This document shows, in pieces, positions 34,173 through 42,778 of a stretch of 44,923 nt of DNA (its first letter is position 1; every line of letters begins with the position of its first letter). A program made the position numbers and the translations under genes. The notes beneath the pieces are model-generated. The model made no database searches and had not been told where the DNA came from. It was given only the letters and a program-made list of their open reading frames with translations. This DNA comes from Treponema sp. Its GTDB lineage: Bacteria; Spirochaetota; Spirochaetia; Treponematales; Breznakiellaceae. The DNA lies in the NCBI GenBank assembly GCA_009788065.1, contig WQSF01000004.1, positions 23,465-68,387 of the forward strand, given 5' to 3'.

Positions 34173-34889
34173 ATGAAAATTTTGCTCCGGGGGAAGAACC
34201 TGCTTTTCCCCGGAATGTGCGTCCTGTGCGGCGGCGGCTTATTCGAGCCTGAGGAGATACGGCTCGGTCTTTGTTTAGATTGCGGCAGTTCCTTTGTTCC
34301 TTTTGAGGGAATGAAATGCGGCGTTTGCGGGAAGCCTCTAATATCGGAGCAGGGTACTTGTCTGCCTTGCAGGAACAATCCCGAACATTCCTATGATCGC
34401 TTATGGGTATTGTTTCCCTATACCGGAAAATACAGAAAACTCTTAACCGCGTATAAATTCCATAAAAACCTTGAGCTTGCATCTTTTTTCGCGAAAAAAA
34501 TAAACGAGCTTATAGCCTGTGAACCGTTATTAAAGGACGCTTGTATCGTGCCTGTTCCGCCAAGACCCGGTAAAATCAAACATTCAGGATGGGATCAGGT
34601 TGAACACCTTGTAAAAAAACTGGTGAAAATACCTGTAAGCTCCTTAAAGAGCGAGTACCCAGTCTCCCGCTGCCTTAAACGCAGGAAATCAAAAGCTCAG
34701 AAGCAGTTAAACAGGACTGACAGACTGGATAACCTGAAAGACAGGATTTATATTACAGGAGCCGTACCCAAAAAGGCGGTAATAATCGACGATGTTATAA
34801 CAACAGGTTCGACAATGGAAGTTTGCGCCCGGGTTCTTAAAAACGCTGGAGCTGAGGATATATACGGAATATGTCTTTTTTACGACTAA
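34173..34889 (+). CDS. comF: ComF-family phosphoribosyltransferase-like protein
   Basis: ComF/GntX proteins have a zinc ribbon and a type I PRTase fold; their substrate is unknown, though ComF aids DNA uptake in competent bacteria. The zinc part has CVLCGG, CLDCG, CGVCGKPL and CLPC. The PRTase part has CIVPVPPRPGK and the PRPP-binding loop VIIDDVITTGSTM. I prefer ATG 34173 (MKILLRGKNLLFPG) to TTG 34134 because the family begins close to the Cys pairs; no clear ribosome site exists for either. A GGCGC-CTTC-GCGCC hairpin at 34138-34151 sits just upstream, without a T-run. The gene follows uraA. Confidence 0.9.
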   Translation: MKILLRGKNLLFPGMCVLCGGGLFEPEEIRLGLCLDCGSSFVPFEGMKCGVCGKPLISEQGTCLPCRNNPEHSYDRLWVLFPYTGKYRKLLTAYKFHKNLELASFFAKKINELIACEPLLKDACIVPVPPRPGKIKHSGWDQVEHLVKKLVKIPVSSLKSEYPVSRCLKRRKSKAQKQLNRTDRLDNLKDRIYITGAVPKKAVIIDDVITTGSTMEVCARVLKNAGAEDIYGICLFYD

Positions 34890-34898
34890 ATAAATGTA

Positions 34899-34928
34899 TT
34901 GCCAATAACCGGGTTTTGTTTGTATAAT
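34899..34928 (+). promoter_or_regulatory. Promoter of the small 59-aa gene
   Basis: TTGCCA (34899-34904), 18-nt spacer, perfect TATAAT (34923-34928). GAGGGG (34950-34955) and ATG 34961 follow at good distances. It lies in the space after comF. Confidence 0.8.
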
Positions 34929-34960
34929 GTATATATGCATAATTCAAGAGAGGGGAATGT

Positions 34961-35140
34961 ATGAATTTTGAAAAGCTGAAAAAAAATATTAAAACTTCCG
35001 AAAAAGTTGAAGAACTGATTATTCTGTCGGGCAAAGTTTTTGGCAATAGCAGCGACGATGTTAAAAAAGCTGTTGAAATGTTCATTACAGAGTCATATTT
35101 AATGGGCAAGCAGAACATGGTTAAAACATTTGATGAATAA
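34961..35140 (+). CDS. Small 59-aa protein, unknown function
   Basis: This short frame has everything a gene needs: a strong promoter, GAGGGG 5 nt before the ATG, and a stop at 35138-35140. The product is charged and probably helical (starts MNFEKLKKNIKTSEKVEEL, includes FGNSSDDVKKAVEMFI, ends TFDE). It has no signal peptide, membrane segment or Cys. No family recognised. The stop lies 12 nt from the stop of the convergent dihydroorotase gene. Confidence 0.75.
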   Translation: MNFEKLKKNIKTSEKVEELIILSGKVFGNSSDDVKKAVEMFITESYLMGKQNMVKTFDE

Positions 35141-35152
35141 AATTTAAAAAAG

Positions 35153-36487
35153 TTACGCCTGCGGTTTTATAAGAATTCCGTAACCTTTTTTACCTGAAAA
35201 TATTCCATCCCTCATTACAAAGGCGCCTCTTACGATAGCGGTTACGGGTATTCCCTGTACCTCCATTCCGTCATACGGGCTTGTTTTATTTTTTGAATGA
35301 AGTTCGCTTGCGCGGATAACTTTTTTCCTGTTCATATCAACAATCGTTAGATCAGCGTCAGCTCCGGCGTTGAGATTTCCTTTGCGCGGATAAATACCCC
35401 AAATTTTTGCCGGCATTTCACTTGCAAGACGGACATAATCGTTAAGGGTCAGTTTACCTTTGTTCACCTGATCCAGCATGACGGAAACAGATGTTTCAAC
35501 TCCGCTTAAGCCGGCAGGTGTTTCCCATGTTACGGCGGATTTTTCTGATTCAAGATGAGGCGCGTGATCGCTTGCGATCATGTCGATTACATTTTTATTT
35601 ATCGCTTCCCATAAACCGTCGCGGTGGCTTTCATCCCTTATTGGAGGGTATACCTTATGCGTATAATCCTCGCAATTAAAGACAAGATAATGAGGGCATG
35701 TTTCAACAGTTAAATCAATGCCTTTTTCTTTTGCTTCGCCTGAAAGTACGGCGCCGTCTTCTGACGTTACGTGATGAAAATGAATTTTCGCTCCTGAAAA
35801 CTGCGAGTAATTTAATATAGCCGCCATTGCCTTGACTTCCGACATAACAGGCCTTGCGTAATCGAGCCAGAAACCGTCAGGTGAATCCGTTTCCTTCTTT
35901 GCGATGGAAGTAAAGTTTTCATTTACATCATTTAATTCGGCATGAAAACCGATTCGCATGTTTAAAGAAACGCTTTCGTCAATTTGCCGCGTTAAAACAG
36001 ACATTGAAGGAGAAGCGATATCACCCGTGGAAGATCCAAAAAATACTTTGAAGCCGATTGCGCCATTTTCTTTTAAAGCCGCCATCTCTCCTGTATTGTC
36101 ATTATTAAGAAGCGCGAAGAGCGCGAAGTCGATACATGATTTTTCTTTTGCGATACCGGCTTTTTTTGTAAAAGCGTCCGCTGTGGATGTTACAGGATCT
36201 ACATTTGGCATATCGGCAACAAGAGTTATACCGCCCATCGCCGCGGCGATACTTCCTGTTTCAAAATCTTCTTTTTCAATAAACCCAGGATCTCTAAAAT
36301 GGACATGCGCGTCGATAATTCCCGGAAGAACATGTTTCCCTGCCGCGTCGTAAATTTCATCTGCTGAATCAGAAGGATCAAGAGTTCCTGTTGCGGCTAT
36401 TTTTCCGTTACTGATTCCAACATCACCCAAAAATGTTTTAACAGCGGTAACAATGGTTCCGTTTTTAATAATTAAATCGTATTGCAT
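35153..36487 (-). CDS. pyrC: Dihydroorotase (class I amidohydrolase)
   Basis: This enzyme closes carbamoyl-aspartate to dihydroorotate in pyrimidine synthesis. Metal and substrate motifs are GIIDAHVHFRDPG (HxH plus orotate-binding Arg), ADMPNVDP (the Asn typical of dihydroorotase), GFHAE, HFHHVTS, ETCPHYL and SDHAPH with the catalytic Asp. It also has 'GFKVFFGSSTGD', which looks like the carboxylated-Lys site of allantoinase/hydantoinase relatives. Allantoinase is therefore a less likely alternative. The 444-residue length fits. It is the last gene of a probable four-gene minus-strand operon (12 nt after the VWA gene). The ribosome site is weak. Confidence 0.82.
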   Translation of the reverse strand: MQYDLIIKNGTIVTAVKTFLGDVGISNGKIAATGTLDPSDSADEIYDAAGKHVLPGIIDAHVHFRDPGFIEKEDFETGSIAAAMGGITLVADMPNVDPVTSTADAFTKKAGIAKEKSCIDFALFALLNNDNTGEMAALKENGAIGFKVFFGSSTGDIASPSMSVLTRQIDESVSLNMRIGFHAELNDVNENFTSIAKKETDSPDGFWLDYARPVMSEVKAMAAILNYSQFSGAKIHFHHVTSEDGAVLSGEAKEKGIDLTVETCPHYLVFNCEDYTHKVYPPIRDESHRDGLWEAINKNVIDMIASDHAPHLESEKSAVTWETPAGLSGVETSVSVMLDQVNKGKLTLNDYVRLASEMPAKIWGIYPRKGNLNAGADADLTIVDMNRKKVIRASELHSKNKTSPYDGMEVQGIPVTAIVRGAFVMRDGIFSGKKGYGILIKPQA

Positions 36488-36499
36488 GGATAAAAAGTT

Positions 36500-38206
36500 T
36501 TACCCCGGCACTTTTACAGACATTAACATACGGTTAAGCGCGACAAGCGGGTCTTCATACATTTCAAATCTGAAATGCATTTCATATTTTTTATCAGAAA
36601 CAATGCGTATCGTCTTGTTTATGCAGTCACTTACCTGGTTTGATCCGATGTCGGGAAAGTATTTTGGTTTTTTAGGAATAAATGTAAGAGTTGCGCCTTC
36701 TCTGCGAATTTCACCTAATGCAGGCGGCATAGGAACAAGGAAGATAAGATAATCGTCGGCTTTTCCGCCGCCGAGAGACAAACTGTAGCCGGTTTTTAAC
36801 GAATGAATATTTCTTTTCCCGATGGAAGTGTTTTGATCTTCTACAAAAAGATTTAAAAGAAGCGGGCCGGACGGATTAATAACAGGCTGTTTGACATTTT
36901 CTGTTTTTGTTTTTCTATCATCATACGGAGTGGTTCTTCTTGAAGATGATCCAGCCGCGTAACTTGCAAGATCTTTACTGTGATCTTTAAACGGAGCCGC
37001 TTCCGCCGATTCTGATGAAGAAACATCTCTCATCACGCGGTTAGGGCTTGAGCCAAGCCTGCGCGAAGCGAGAAGGATAATAAGACCCAAAAGGAGCAGT
37101 ACGCCGATTATAATTCCGATGATAAGAGGTATTGAAGAAGAGATGGAATCTTTTCTTTCTTTTTCATTTTTCTGCTTTGTATTACCTGACTCTGACGTTG
37201 AAACATTTTCAGATTTTGATCCGGAGCTGTCTGATACAGGTTGTGTTGTTCCAGACGGCTGTGAATCCGTTTGAGACGCGCCCTCGGCTGTTCCTGTTAC
37301 TGAACTTCCTGTTGAGGCGCGCGATGTTGAAGTATCCGCCGCTGTCTGAGTCGTTTCTGCGGAAGATCCGGCAGGCGGCGTTGTACCGCTGTCTCTTGCG
37401 CTCGTACTTGCGCCGCCGCTTCGTGAGGTGTCAGTTGCGCCGCTTGTCGTTCCGCTGCCTGTTGCCGTTGCGGTTGACGCTGCGCCCGATGACGCGCTTG
37501 TCGTCCCGGTTGAAGCACTTGTCGTCCCGGGTGCCGCGTCTGTCGAAGCGTTGGTTCCCGAAGCTGTGCCTGAGCGCGAAGTCGATCCTTGCGCGGCTGT
37601 TGAAGTAACCGCCTGAGTCGATGGCGCCGCAGTTACAGTCTGCGTTGAAGAAGAAGAAGGTGACGGCGCTCTTGCGGCGGGAGCCGGCCGCCCCGAACTT
37701 GGAAGGTTTGAAAGCTGTCTGCCCGGTGTTACCTGCACATAATCAAAAGTCGCTCTTGATCCAAGGCGCTGTTTTGACGCGTTAACAAGATTATTTGTAT
37801 CCGACGCTCCGACAGTGACAAGAACTATTTTTTTTGGGCGGGAAGGAAGCGATGTAACGTATTGTTCCGCGTAGGTAATTGCAGAGCCGATATTGCCGGT
37901 TTTTTCTACTGGGTATTGAAGAAGCATACGGCCAATAATTGTTTCAACATCGCCGATACCGTTAATGCGTCTTGCGACATCGAGCCTGGGATTTGCCGAA
38001 AAAGGAATAAGGTGGAAGGTGTCTCCGACTCTTAAAAACTCGGTCAGAAACGGGCCTGTTAAGTAATTGTTTACATTCTCGTATGATGAACTCATTCCGG
38101 TTGAAGTATCCAAAAGCAGTACAAGATCGACAGGTGAGGAACTCTGGCCGTAAGCGCCGAAAACCGCGCTTAAAATCAATACTACAATCAGAATGGTTCT
38201 TTTCAT
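36500..38206 (-). CDS. Exported VWA protein with Ser/Thr-rich stalk and membrane anchor
   Basis: ATG 38206 (MKRTILIV) is preferred to GTG 38212, because AAAGGGG lies just upstream. A signal peptide ends at FGAYGQ. Residues about 25-165 form a VWA domain with DTSTGMS, in which the MIDAS position 5 is Gly rather than Ser. A stalk of about 165 residues made almost only of Ser, Thr, Ala and Gly follows, with a 21-bp tandem copy at 37494-37535. Then come a Lys/Glu-rich segment and a transmembrane helix (PLIIGIIIGVLLLLGLIIL). A C-terminal domain follows, containing GYSLSLGGGKADDYLIFL, possibly FHA-like. The stalk would place VWA in the periplasm and the C-terminus inside. Partner unknown. It is in an operon with greA. 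Confidence 0.85.
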   Translation of the reverse strand: MKRTILIVVLILSAVFGAYGQSSSPVDLVLLLDTSTGMSSSYENVNNYLTGPFLTEFLRVGDTFHLIPFSANPRLDVARRINGIGDVETIIGRMLLQYPVEKTGNIGSAITYAEQYVTSLPSRPKKIVLVTVGASDTNNLVNASKQRLGSRATFDYVQVTPGRQLSNLPSSGRPAPAARAPSPSSSSTQTVTAAPSTQAVTSTAAQGSTSRSGTASGTNASTDAAPGTTSASTGTTSASSGAASTATATGSGTTSGATDTSRSGGASTSARDSGTTPPAGSSAETTQTAADTSTSRASTGSSVTGTAEGASQTDSQPSGTTQPVSDSSGSKSENVSTSESGNTKQKNEKERKDSISSSIPLIIGIIIGVLLLLGLIILLASRRLGSSPNRVMRDVSSSESAEAAPFKDHSKDLASYAAGSSSRRTTPYDDRKTKTENVKQPVINPSGPLLLNLFVEDQNTSIGKRNIHSLKTGYSLSLGGGKADDYLIFLVPMPPALGEIRREGATLTFIPKKPKYFPDIGSNQVSDCINKTIRIVSDKKYEMHFRFEMYEDPLVALNRMLMSVKVPG

Positions 38207-38222
38207 AATCACCCCTTTATTG

Positions 38223-40994
38223 CTAGAATTTTGCCGGAACTATCTTTTCTACAAGATACGAATTCCTCTCTTCATTTATCGCAAATTCAAACTCTTCACC
38301 TTCGGTTCTGTTAAGTATAGCGCTTCCAAACGGAGAAAGATAGGAAATAATATTATTATTCGGGTCAGATTCCCACGGTCCCAAAATGGTAAAATTCTCT
38401 TGTTTTCCGGCTGTTTTATTGTTTAGCGTGACGGTAGTGCCGAAGGAAACCTTGGTTGTGCTTACAGAATTCGGATCGAATAATTGCGCTCTTTCGATTT
38501 CTTCCTTGAGTTTGGCGACCTGAGAATTGAGCTGTTCCTGTTTTTCTTTCGCAGCCTTGTACTCGGCGTTTTCACGAAGGTCGCCAAGCGAGAGCGCGTA
38601 TTCGATTTCTTTGGAGTTTAAGGGTACTTCCACTTCCATGATATGCGCTAACTGTTTCTTCTTTTCTTCGTACATCGGCTGTGTTACCATCAGGCGCTTC
38701 GATACTTTCTTTTCAGCGTCGCCGAAGAATTTAAATTCAGGGAATTTATCAAGGATACTGGAGCGAAGATTTAATTTATCCTGCGGATCAAGGTCTACAA
38801 CATCGTTAATAAATGTGAAAATTCTAATGATGGCGTCTTCGTCATTGTTGTTAAAGAACGAAATAACTTCGCCGTCTTTAAACAGGATATTATGCACCTG
38901 TTTGTTAATTTTTCTGTTTTCAACAGTGTCCTTGTGATTTTCTATATCGCGGTATGTAATGTCAAGAACATGAATAAGCGTTATGAGTTGTTTTTCTATG
39001 CCGATATTCGCGTCTTTAAACCATTGTTTTTCTTTCGCGTTTTTATAAAGCCAAACAACAGCCTCGCGGCATTCGCGGTACCGGTCAAAACAGTCGTTGC
39101 ATAAAAGCGAGAGTTTGTCATAAAAACCGCCTTCTTCCAGTTGTTCTGTAATTGAAACAAGCTGTGAGTACGGAAAAAGTTTAATATAAATATCAGGCCA
39201 TTCTGTTATACTGAGTTTTACATTGTTTAGAAATTCCGCTTTTAACTTTCCGTCTTTTAAATTTTTAAAAAGATTTCGCACGTCTTTGATGTTGGAGAAA
39301 ACATCGGCGAAACTGCCTGTAATAGTCTGTTTAAGATGAGAATAATTTTTGTTAGACGCTAGTTCGTTTATAAGCAGAAAGGATGACACGGCATATTCAG
39401 CGGTCTGGCTTGCCGATTCCGCCGTTCTTCGCGATTCATGCGCGTCCGATTTCGGTTTAAGGAACGTTGTAAAGTAGGAAAACATTTCTGTAAAATAATC
39501 GGAATCGGGATCAGCTTTTTTATTATTCACATAATCGCGCATAGCGGATACCTTGTCGTAGAAATTGCGCTGGGCTGTAAACTCGTTGTAAAGTTTTTCC
39601 GTAACGCTTACGGGTCTGTCGCGGACAATAAAAACATCGCTGTTTTCCGCGCTTACGCCAAAATCGGGATTTGATTTTAGAATATCGCGCGCTTTGGAAC
39701 TCCATGTTGACCATTCGCCGGCTGTAAGAAGGGCAGGGGAGAGTTCAGCTTTGATTTTTTTCATATCGCAGGCATTCCCGAAACTCTTAATAATTGTTTT
39801 TAAAGTCCAGATGATGTTTTCGTCTTTATCTTTAATTTTTTCGCGTATTTCTTCTTTTTTCTTTGTCGCCTTTAACACCCAAATATGATCTTTGGTAAGG
39901 GTTTGAAGCGCGTCAACCGCCATTTTTAAAGACATTACATGGGCGCGTTTTTTTGAAAAATCGATTTTTATCTCGTCGCCTATAATACTTGCGATGCGTC
40001 CCACGCCCCATGTCCTGTGGTATACAAAGTTACCTTTGTCAAAAGCGATGTGTTTTTCAAAATCGGCGATTGCCTGATGAACAGCGCGGTAAGTCTGAGA
40101 AAGATTAGAAATGCGGATATACTCATCCAACTGGCTGTGAGACGCATATTTTTTCTTGTAACATTCGAGTATTTCGCGCCGTCCGTGATTATCTTTTTCG
40201 TCGTATTCAAGAATTATTTTTAAAATATTAATCGCTATATCGATATCTATGTTCTGGTATTTGGAATAAAGTTCGTTTAACAGAGTTACGGCTTTATCTT
40301 CGCTGACATTTTTCGCGATTTTTTTCTGAATGTGAAGGAAGAAATCGATATCCTCGGGAGCAAGATTAATAAGTTTTTCCCAAATTTCCTTGATGCTTGC
40401 GAAATTCGATTTGCTGATATAACGATGAAGCGCTTTTTTAAAATAATCTATCGCGTCTTCTTTGCTTCCTGTTTTTTCGTAATGTTCCGCGAGAGATTTC
40501 GCGATGTCTGCTTCCTCATAATCGACTTTTACAAGTCTTTCCCAGACGTCAAATATTTTTTCTTCTTCGTTATCGTTCTTGTAACAGTCCGCGAGAGTGC
40601 GAAGCGCGTATTTGGATTCGCCGTGATCCAGAATTCTTTCGCACAAATATTTTACGATACCCCATTTATGGTTATCTAAAAAAATCGAAACAAGATTTAT
40701 CATCGCGGAATCGTCGATAATCTGGCGGGAAAGCGCTATCATTCCCGATAAATAAAGAGCTATTAAACTGTTCCTTGTATGCGAAAGATGCTCGTCGCAG
40801 GTTTTTTTAAGCTCGTCAACGGCTTTCTCGTTACGCGCATTTTTAAGAATTACGTCAAGTTCCTTGAATTGGCTGGTCGAATAATTACCGAGACTTGCCC
40901 TTGTCCATTTTTCCTCGTTTAAAGTTTCGTGCAAATTTTTCAGAAGCGCCTGGGCGCCTTCTGAAAGTGTTACTGCTGTTTCAGCATTATTCAT
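38223..40994 (-). CDS. greA: Transcription elongation factor GreA with giant N-terminal extension
   Basis: The last ~155 residues are a full GreA: coiled-coil with the acidic-tip phrase GDLRENAEYKAAKE, then the globular domain with ILGPWESDPNNNIISYLSPFG. GreA rescues backtracked RNA polymerase by stimulating transcript cleavage. The first ~770 residues are helix-rich, with TPR-like segments such as YALRTLADCYKND and EDAIDYFKKALHRY. A middle part has HRTWGVGRIASIIGDEIKIDF, which resembles an RNA polymerase-binding (CarD/TRCF-like Tudor) strand set. Total 923 aa against 158 in E. coli. I recall ~900-aa GreA in Treponema and Borrelia. AGGAG is 7 nt before the ATG. It follows the TPR gene by 16 nt. 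Confidence 0.93.
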   Translation of the reverse strand: MNNAETAVTLSEGAQALLKNLHETLNEEKWTRASLGNYSTSQFKELDVILKNARNEKAVDELKKTCDEHLSHTRNSLIALYLSGMIALSRQIIDDSAMINLVSIFLDNHKWGIVKYLCERILDHGESKYALRTLADCYKNDNEEEKIFDVWERLVKVDYEEADIAKSLAEHYEKTGSKEDAIDYFKKALHRYISKSNFASIKEIWEKLINLAPEDIDFFLHIQKKIAKNVSEDKAVTLLNELYSKYQNIDIDIAINILKIILEYDEKDNHGRREILECYKKKYASHSQLDEYIRISNLSQTYRAVHQAIADFEKHIAFDKGNFVYHRTWGVGRIASIIGDEIKIDFSKKRAHVMSLKMAVDALQTLTKDHIWVLKATKKKEEIREKIKDKDENIIWTLKTIIKSFGNACDMKKIKAELSPALLTAGEWSTWSSKARDILKSNPDFGVSAENSDVFIVRDRPVSVTEKLYNEFTAQRNFYDKVSAMRDYVNNKKADPDSDYFTEMFSYFTTFLKPKSDAHESRRTAESASQTAEYAVSSFLLINELASNKNYSHLKQTITGSFADVFSNIKDVRNLFKNLKDGKLKAEFLNNVKLSITEWPDIYIKLFPYSQLVSITEQLEEGGFYDKLSLLCNDCFDRYRECREAVVWLYKNAKEKQWFKDANIGIEKQLITLIHVLDITYRDIENHKDTVENRKINKQVHNILFKDGEVISFFNNNDEDAIIRIFTFINDVVDLDPQDKLNLRSSILDKFPEFKFFGDAEKKVSKRLMVTQPMYEEKKKQLAHIMEVEVPLNSKEIEYALSLGDLRENAEYKAAKEKQEQLNSQVAKLKEEIERAQLFDPNSVSTTKVSFGTTVTLNNKTAGKQENFTILGPWESDPNNNIISYLSPFGSAILNRTEGEEFEFAINEERNSYLVEKIVPAKF

Positions 40995-41010
40995 TCTTTT
41001 TCTCCTGTAA

Positions 41011-41946
41011 TTACCGGGTATACATGTTGTATATACCCTGGTCTGTAACTTTTATTTTCAACAAGGTCTCATCGATAAGCGAAGGATCCTCGCGGCTGTT
41101 CTCCAAATAATCAATCAGCCAGAAATATTGATTTAAAAGACGCGGCTTTAAAATCTCTTTTCTCGCAGGATTCGAATCCGATTCGGCTTCCAGCGAAAAA
41201 ATCGACTGTTTGAGCCTTCCTGCTTCCATTTGTTTTAATTCCCGTTTTACGGAAAAAACTCCCCATAAATATCCGTAAACAGGAATCCATTCATTCAGCG
41301 CTCCGTTTTTAAAACCAAGTTCGCAAACGCCGTCTCTAAGTTTTAAAATAAGCGCCGACTCCAGAAACTTAATATCAATCTTTGACGGATCAATAAAAAA
41401 CGCCTCGCGAAAAAGCGCCTTAGCCGTTTTTGTCTGCGATAAAAGCGCGTTAATGTCCGCAACTTCGGCTAATGTCTCCGCATCCTCCCTTTTTAAATGG
41501 ACCGCCTGTTCAAGACAGGAAAGCGCGCGATCGTAATCGCCGATTCCCTTGTAACAGCGTCCCGCCAAAAGCAGAAGACCCGGGTCACGCTGGTTCGCCG
41601 GGTTCCCAAGCAATCCTTCAAAAAAAAAGAGTGCTTTTGAAAAAACAAAATATCTGACAGCGTATTGGCACTGATCAAATACGTGGTTTAAATGACCCAA
41701 AAAAATATGGTATTGTTTCATTTGGGAAATAAGGAACGCCCCCTTTTCGTAAGGGTTTTTTAATTCATCAATCCTCCTTGTATGTTCAAGCCACCAATTA
41801 ACGCATTTAAGCGCGTGCTTGATTTCCTCGTTCTCAAAATCAAGATCAAGAGCGCTTTCAAGAATCGCGCTGGCTGACAAGGCATCTGAGTCTTTCAGTT
41901 TTTCATAGGCCTTTTTTAACAGTCCCGAAGCCTGCCCGTATTCCAT
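41011..41946 (-). CDS. TPR-type cytoplasmic protein, 311 aa
   Basis: There is no signal peptide. The helix-rich protein has at least three TPR-like units: 'SASAILESALDLDFENEEI', 'AGRCYKGIGDYDRALSCLEQAV' and 'ALFREAFFIDPS'. It is the first gene of a probable four-gene operon with greA, the VWA gene and pyrC. The promoter is about 13 nt upstream. The ribosome site is weak (AAGA). Unknown function; TPR domains mediate protein contacts, so a link with the TPR-rich GreA extension is a guess. Confidence 0.85.
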   Translation of the reverse strand: MEYGQASGLLKKAYEKLKDSDALSASAILESALDLDFENEEIKHALKCVNWWLEHTRRIDELKNPYEKGAFLISQMKQYHIFLGHLNHVFDQCQYAVRYFVFSKALFFFEGLLGNPANQRDPGLLLLAGRCYKGIGDYDRALSCLEQAVHLKREDAETLAEVADINALLSQTKTAKALFREAFFIDPSKIDIKFLESALILKLRDGVCELGFKNGALNEWIPVYGYLWGVFSVKRELKQMEAGRLKQSIFSLEAESDSNPARKEILKPRLLNQYFWLIDYLENSREDPSLIDETLLKIKVTDQGIYNMYTR

Positions 41947-41959
41947 TTTTTCTTGTTTC

Positions 41960-41987
41960 AGTATAGCATTTTTTTAAGGTTTGACAA
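41960..41987 (-). promoter_or_regulatory. Promoter of the TPR-greA-VWA-pyrC operon
   Basis: On the minus strand: TTGTCA (41987-41982), 16-nt spacer, extended -10 TGC-TATACT (41965-41960). The gene starts at 41946, so the leader is about 7 nt. The -35 overlaps the rpe -35 on the other strand. Confidence 0.75.
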
Positions 41988-42009
41988 TAGTATGCTAAAA
42001 AGGTAGTAT
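41981..42009 (+). promoter_or_regulatory. rpe promoter, predicted leaderless
   Basis: Perfect TTGACA (41981-41986), 17-nt spacer, TAGTAT (42004-42009), then ATG 42017 after 7 nt. If this is the -10, ATG 42008 cannot be the start. Confidence 0.65.
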
Positions 42010-42016
42010 GCAGAAA

Positions 42017-42667
42017 ATGAACAAAACAATCGTTTCGCCGTCAATTTTATCCGCCGATTTCGCCGATTTCGGCGGCGCGGTTTCAGAGATCGACACATCT
42101 GGCGCTTCATGGATACACATGGATGTAATGGACGGTTCATTTGTGCCTAACCTGACATTCGGCGCGCCGCTTGTAAAAGCGTTGCGGAGCAGAACCAAAG
42201 CGATTTTTGATGTTCATCTGATGGTCGTTCAGCCGGGACGCTTTATACAGGAATTTGTAAAAGCCGGTGCGGATATTATCACATTTCACTACGAAGCCGA
42301 AGTTCACTCTCAAAAATACCTGTCAGAAATTCATGATTTAGGTAAAAAAGCAGGAATAGCAATCGCTCCCGCTACGCCTTGCTCTGTTCTGGAAGAAATA
42401 CTGCCGTTTATCGATATTGCTCTTATTATGACTGTAAATCCCGGATTCGGAGGGCAAAACCTCATTCCCGAGTGTTTGGAAAAGGTCGAAAAACTGGTAA
42501 AAATGAGGGAAAAAGCCGGTTTAAACTTCAGAATCTCCGTTGACGGCGGCATAAACGAAGAAACTGCCAGAAACGCGAAAAAAGCGGGCGCCGATGTTCT
42601 TGTAATCGGCTCGGCATTCTTTAAAAATAACGATAAAAAAGGGCTTATCGATCGTTTACAGGATTAA
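42017..42667 (+). CDS. rpe: Ribulose-phosphate 3-epimerase
   Basis: The enzyme interconverts ribulose 5-phosphate and xylulose 5-phosphate in the pentose phosphate pathway. It is a TIM barrel with the family motifs PSILSADF, HMDVMDGSFVPNLTFG, DVHLMV, MTVNPGFGGQ and VDGGINEETA. These hold the catalytic Asp residues and the metal-binding His. ATG 42017 (MNKTIVSPS) is preferred because the promoter's -10 overlaps ATG 42008. The upstream ATG has AAAAGG at a short distance, so it stays possible. Length about 216 aa, as usual. Confidence 0.96.
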   Translation: MNKTIVSPSILSADFADFGGAVSEIDTSGASWIHMDVMDGSFVPNLTFGAPLVKALRSRTKAIFDVHLMVVQPGRFIQEFVKAGADIITFHYEAEVHSQKYLSEIHDLGKKAGIAIAPATPCSVLEEILPFIDIALIMTVNPGFGGQNLIPECLEKVEKLVKMREKAGLNFRISVDGGINEETARNAKKAGADVLVIGSAFFKNNDKKGLIDRLQD

Positions 42668-42743
42668 AAAAAGAGAAATTTTACCTCAAACAACGCGAAC
42701 AGTCACGAAAGCGACGGTAGGATTATTTTTATTATCTTCTTCT

Positions 42744-42772
42744 TTGCAATTTTCGCCGAAATTCAATATAAT
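42744..42772 (+). promoter_or_regulatory. Promoter of the TPR/lipoprotein operon, predicted leaderless
   Basis: TTGCAA (42744-42749), 17-nt spacer, perfect TATAAT (42767-42772). ATG 42773 starts in the next base, ATG 42779 after 6 nt, ATG 42782 next. Start at 42779 fits a leaderless mRNA; there is no ribosome site. Confidence 0.78.
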
Positions 42773-42778
42773 ATGAAT

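Noticed and set aside
37132-37608. Plus-strand ORF of 158 aa and overlapping ORFs in the same place
   Set aside because: They mirror the Ser/Thr/Ala-rich stalk of the VWA gene; low complexity causes stop-free frames on the other strand.
41160-41185. Possible tRNA T-arm (GATTCGAATCC)
   Set aside because: It lies within the TPR coding frame and no cloverleaf can be built around it.
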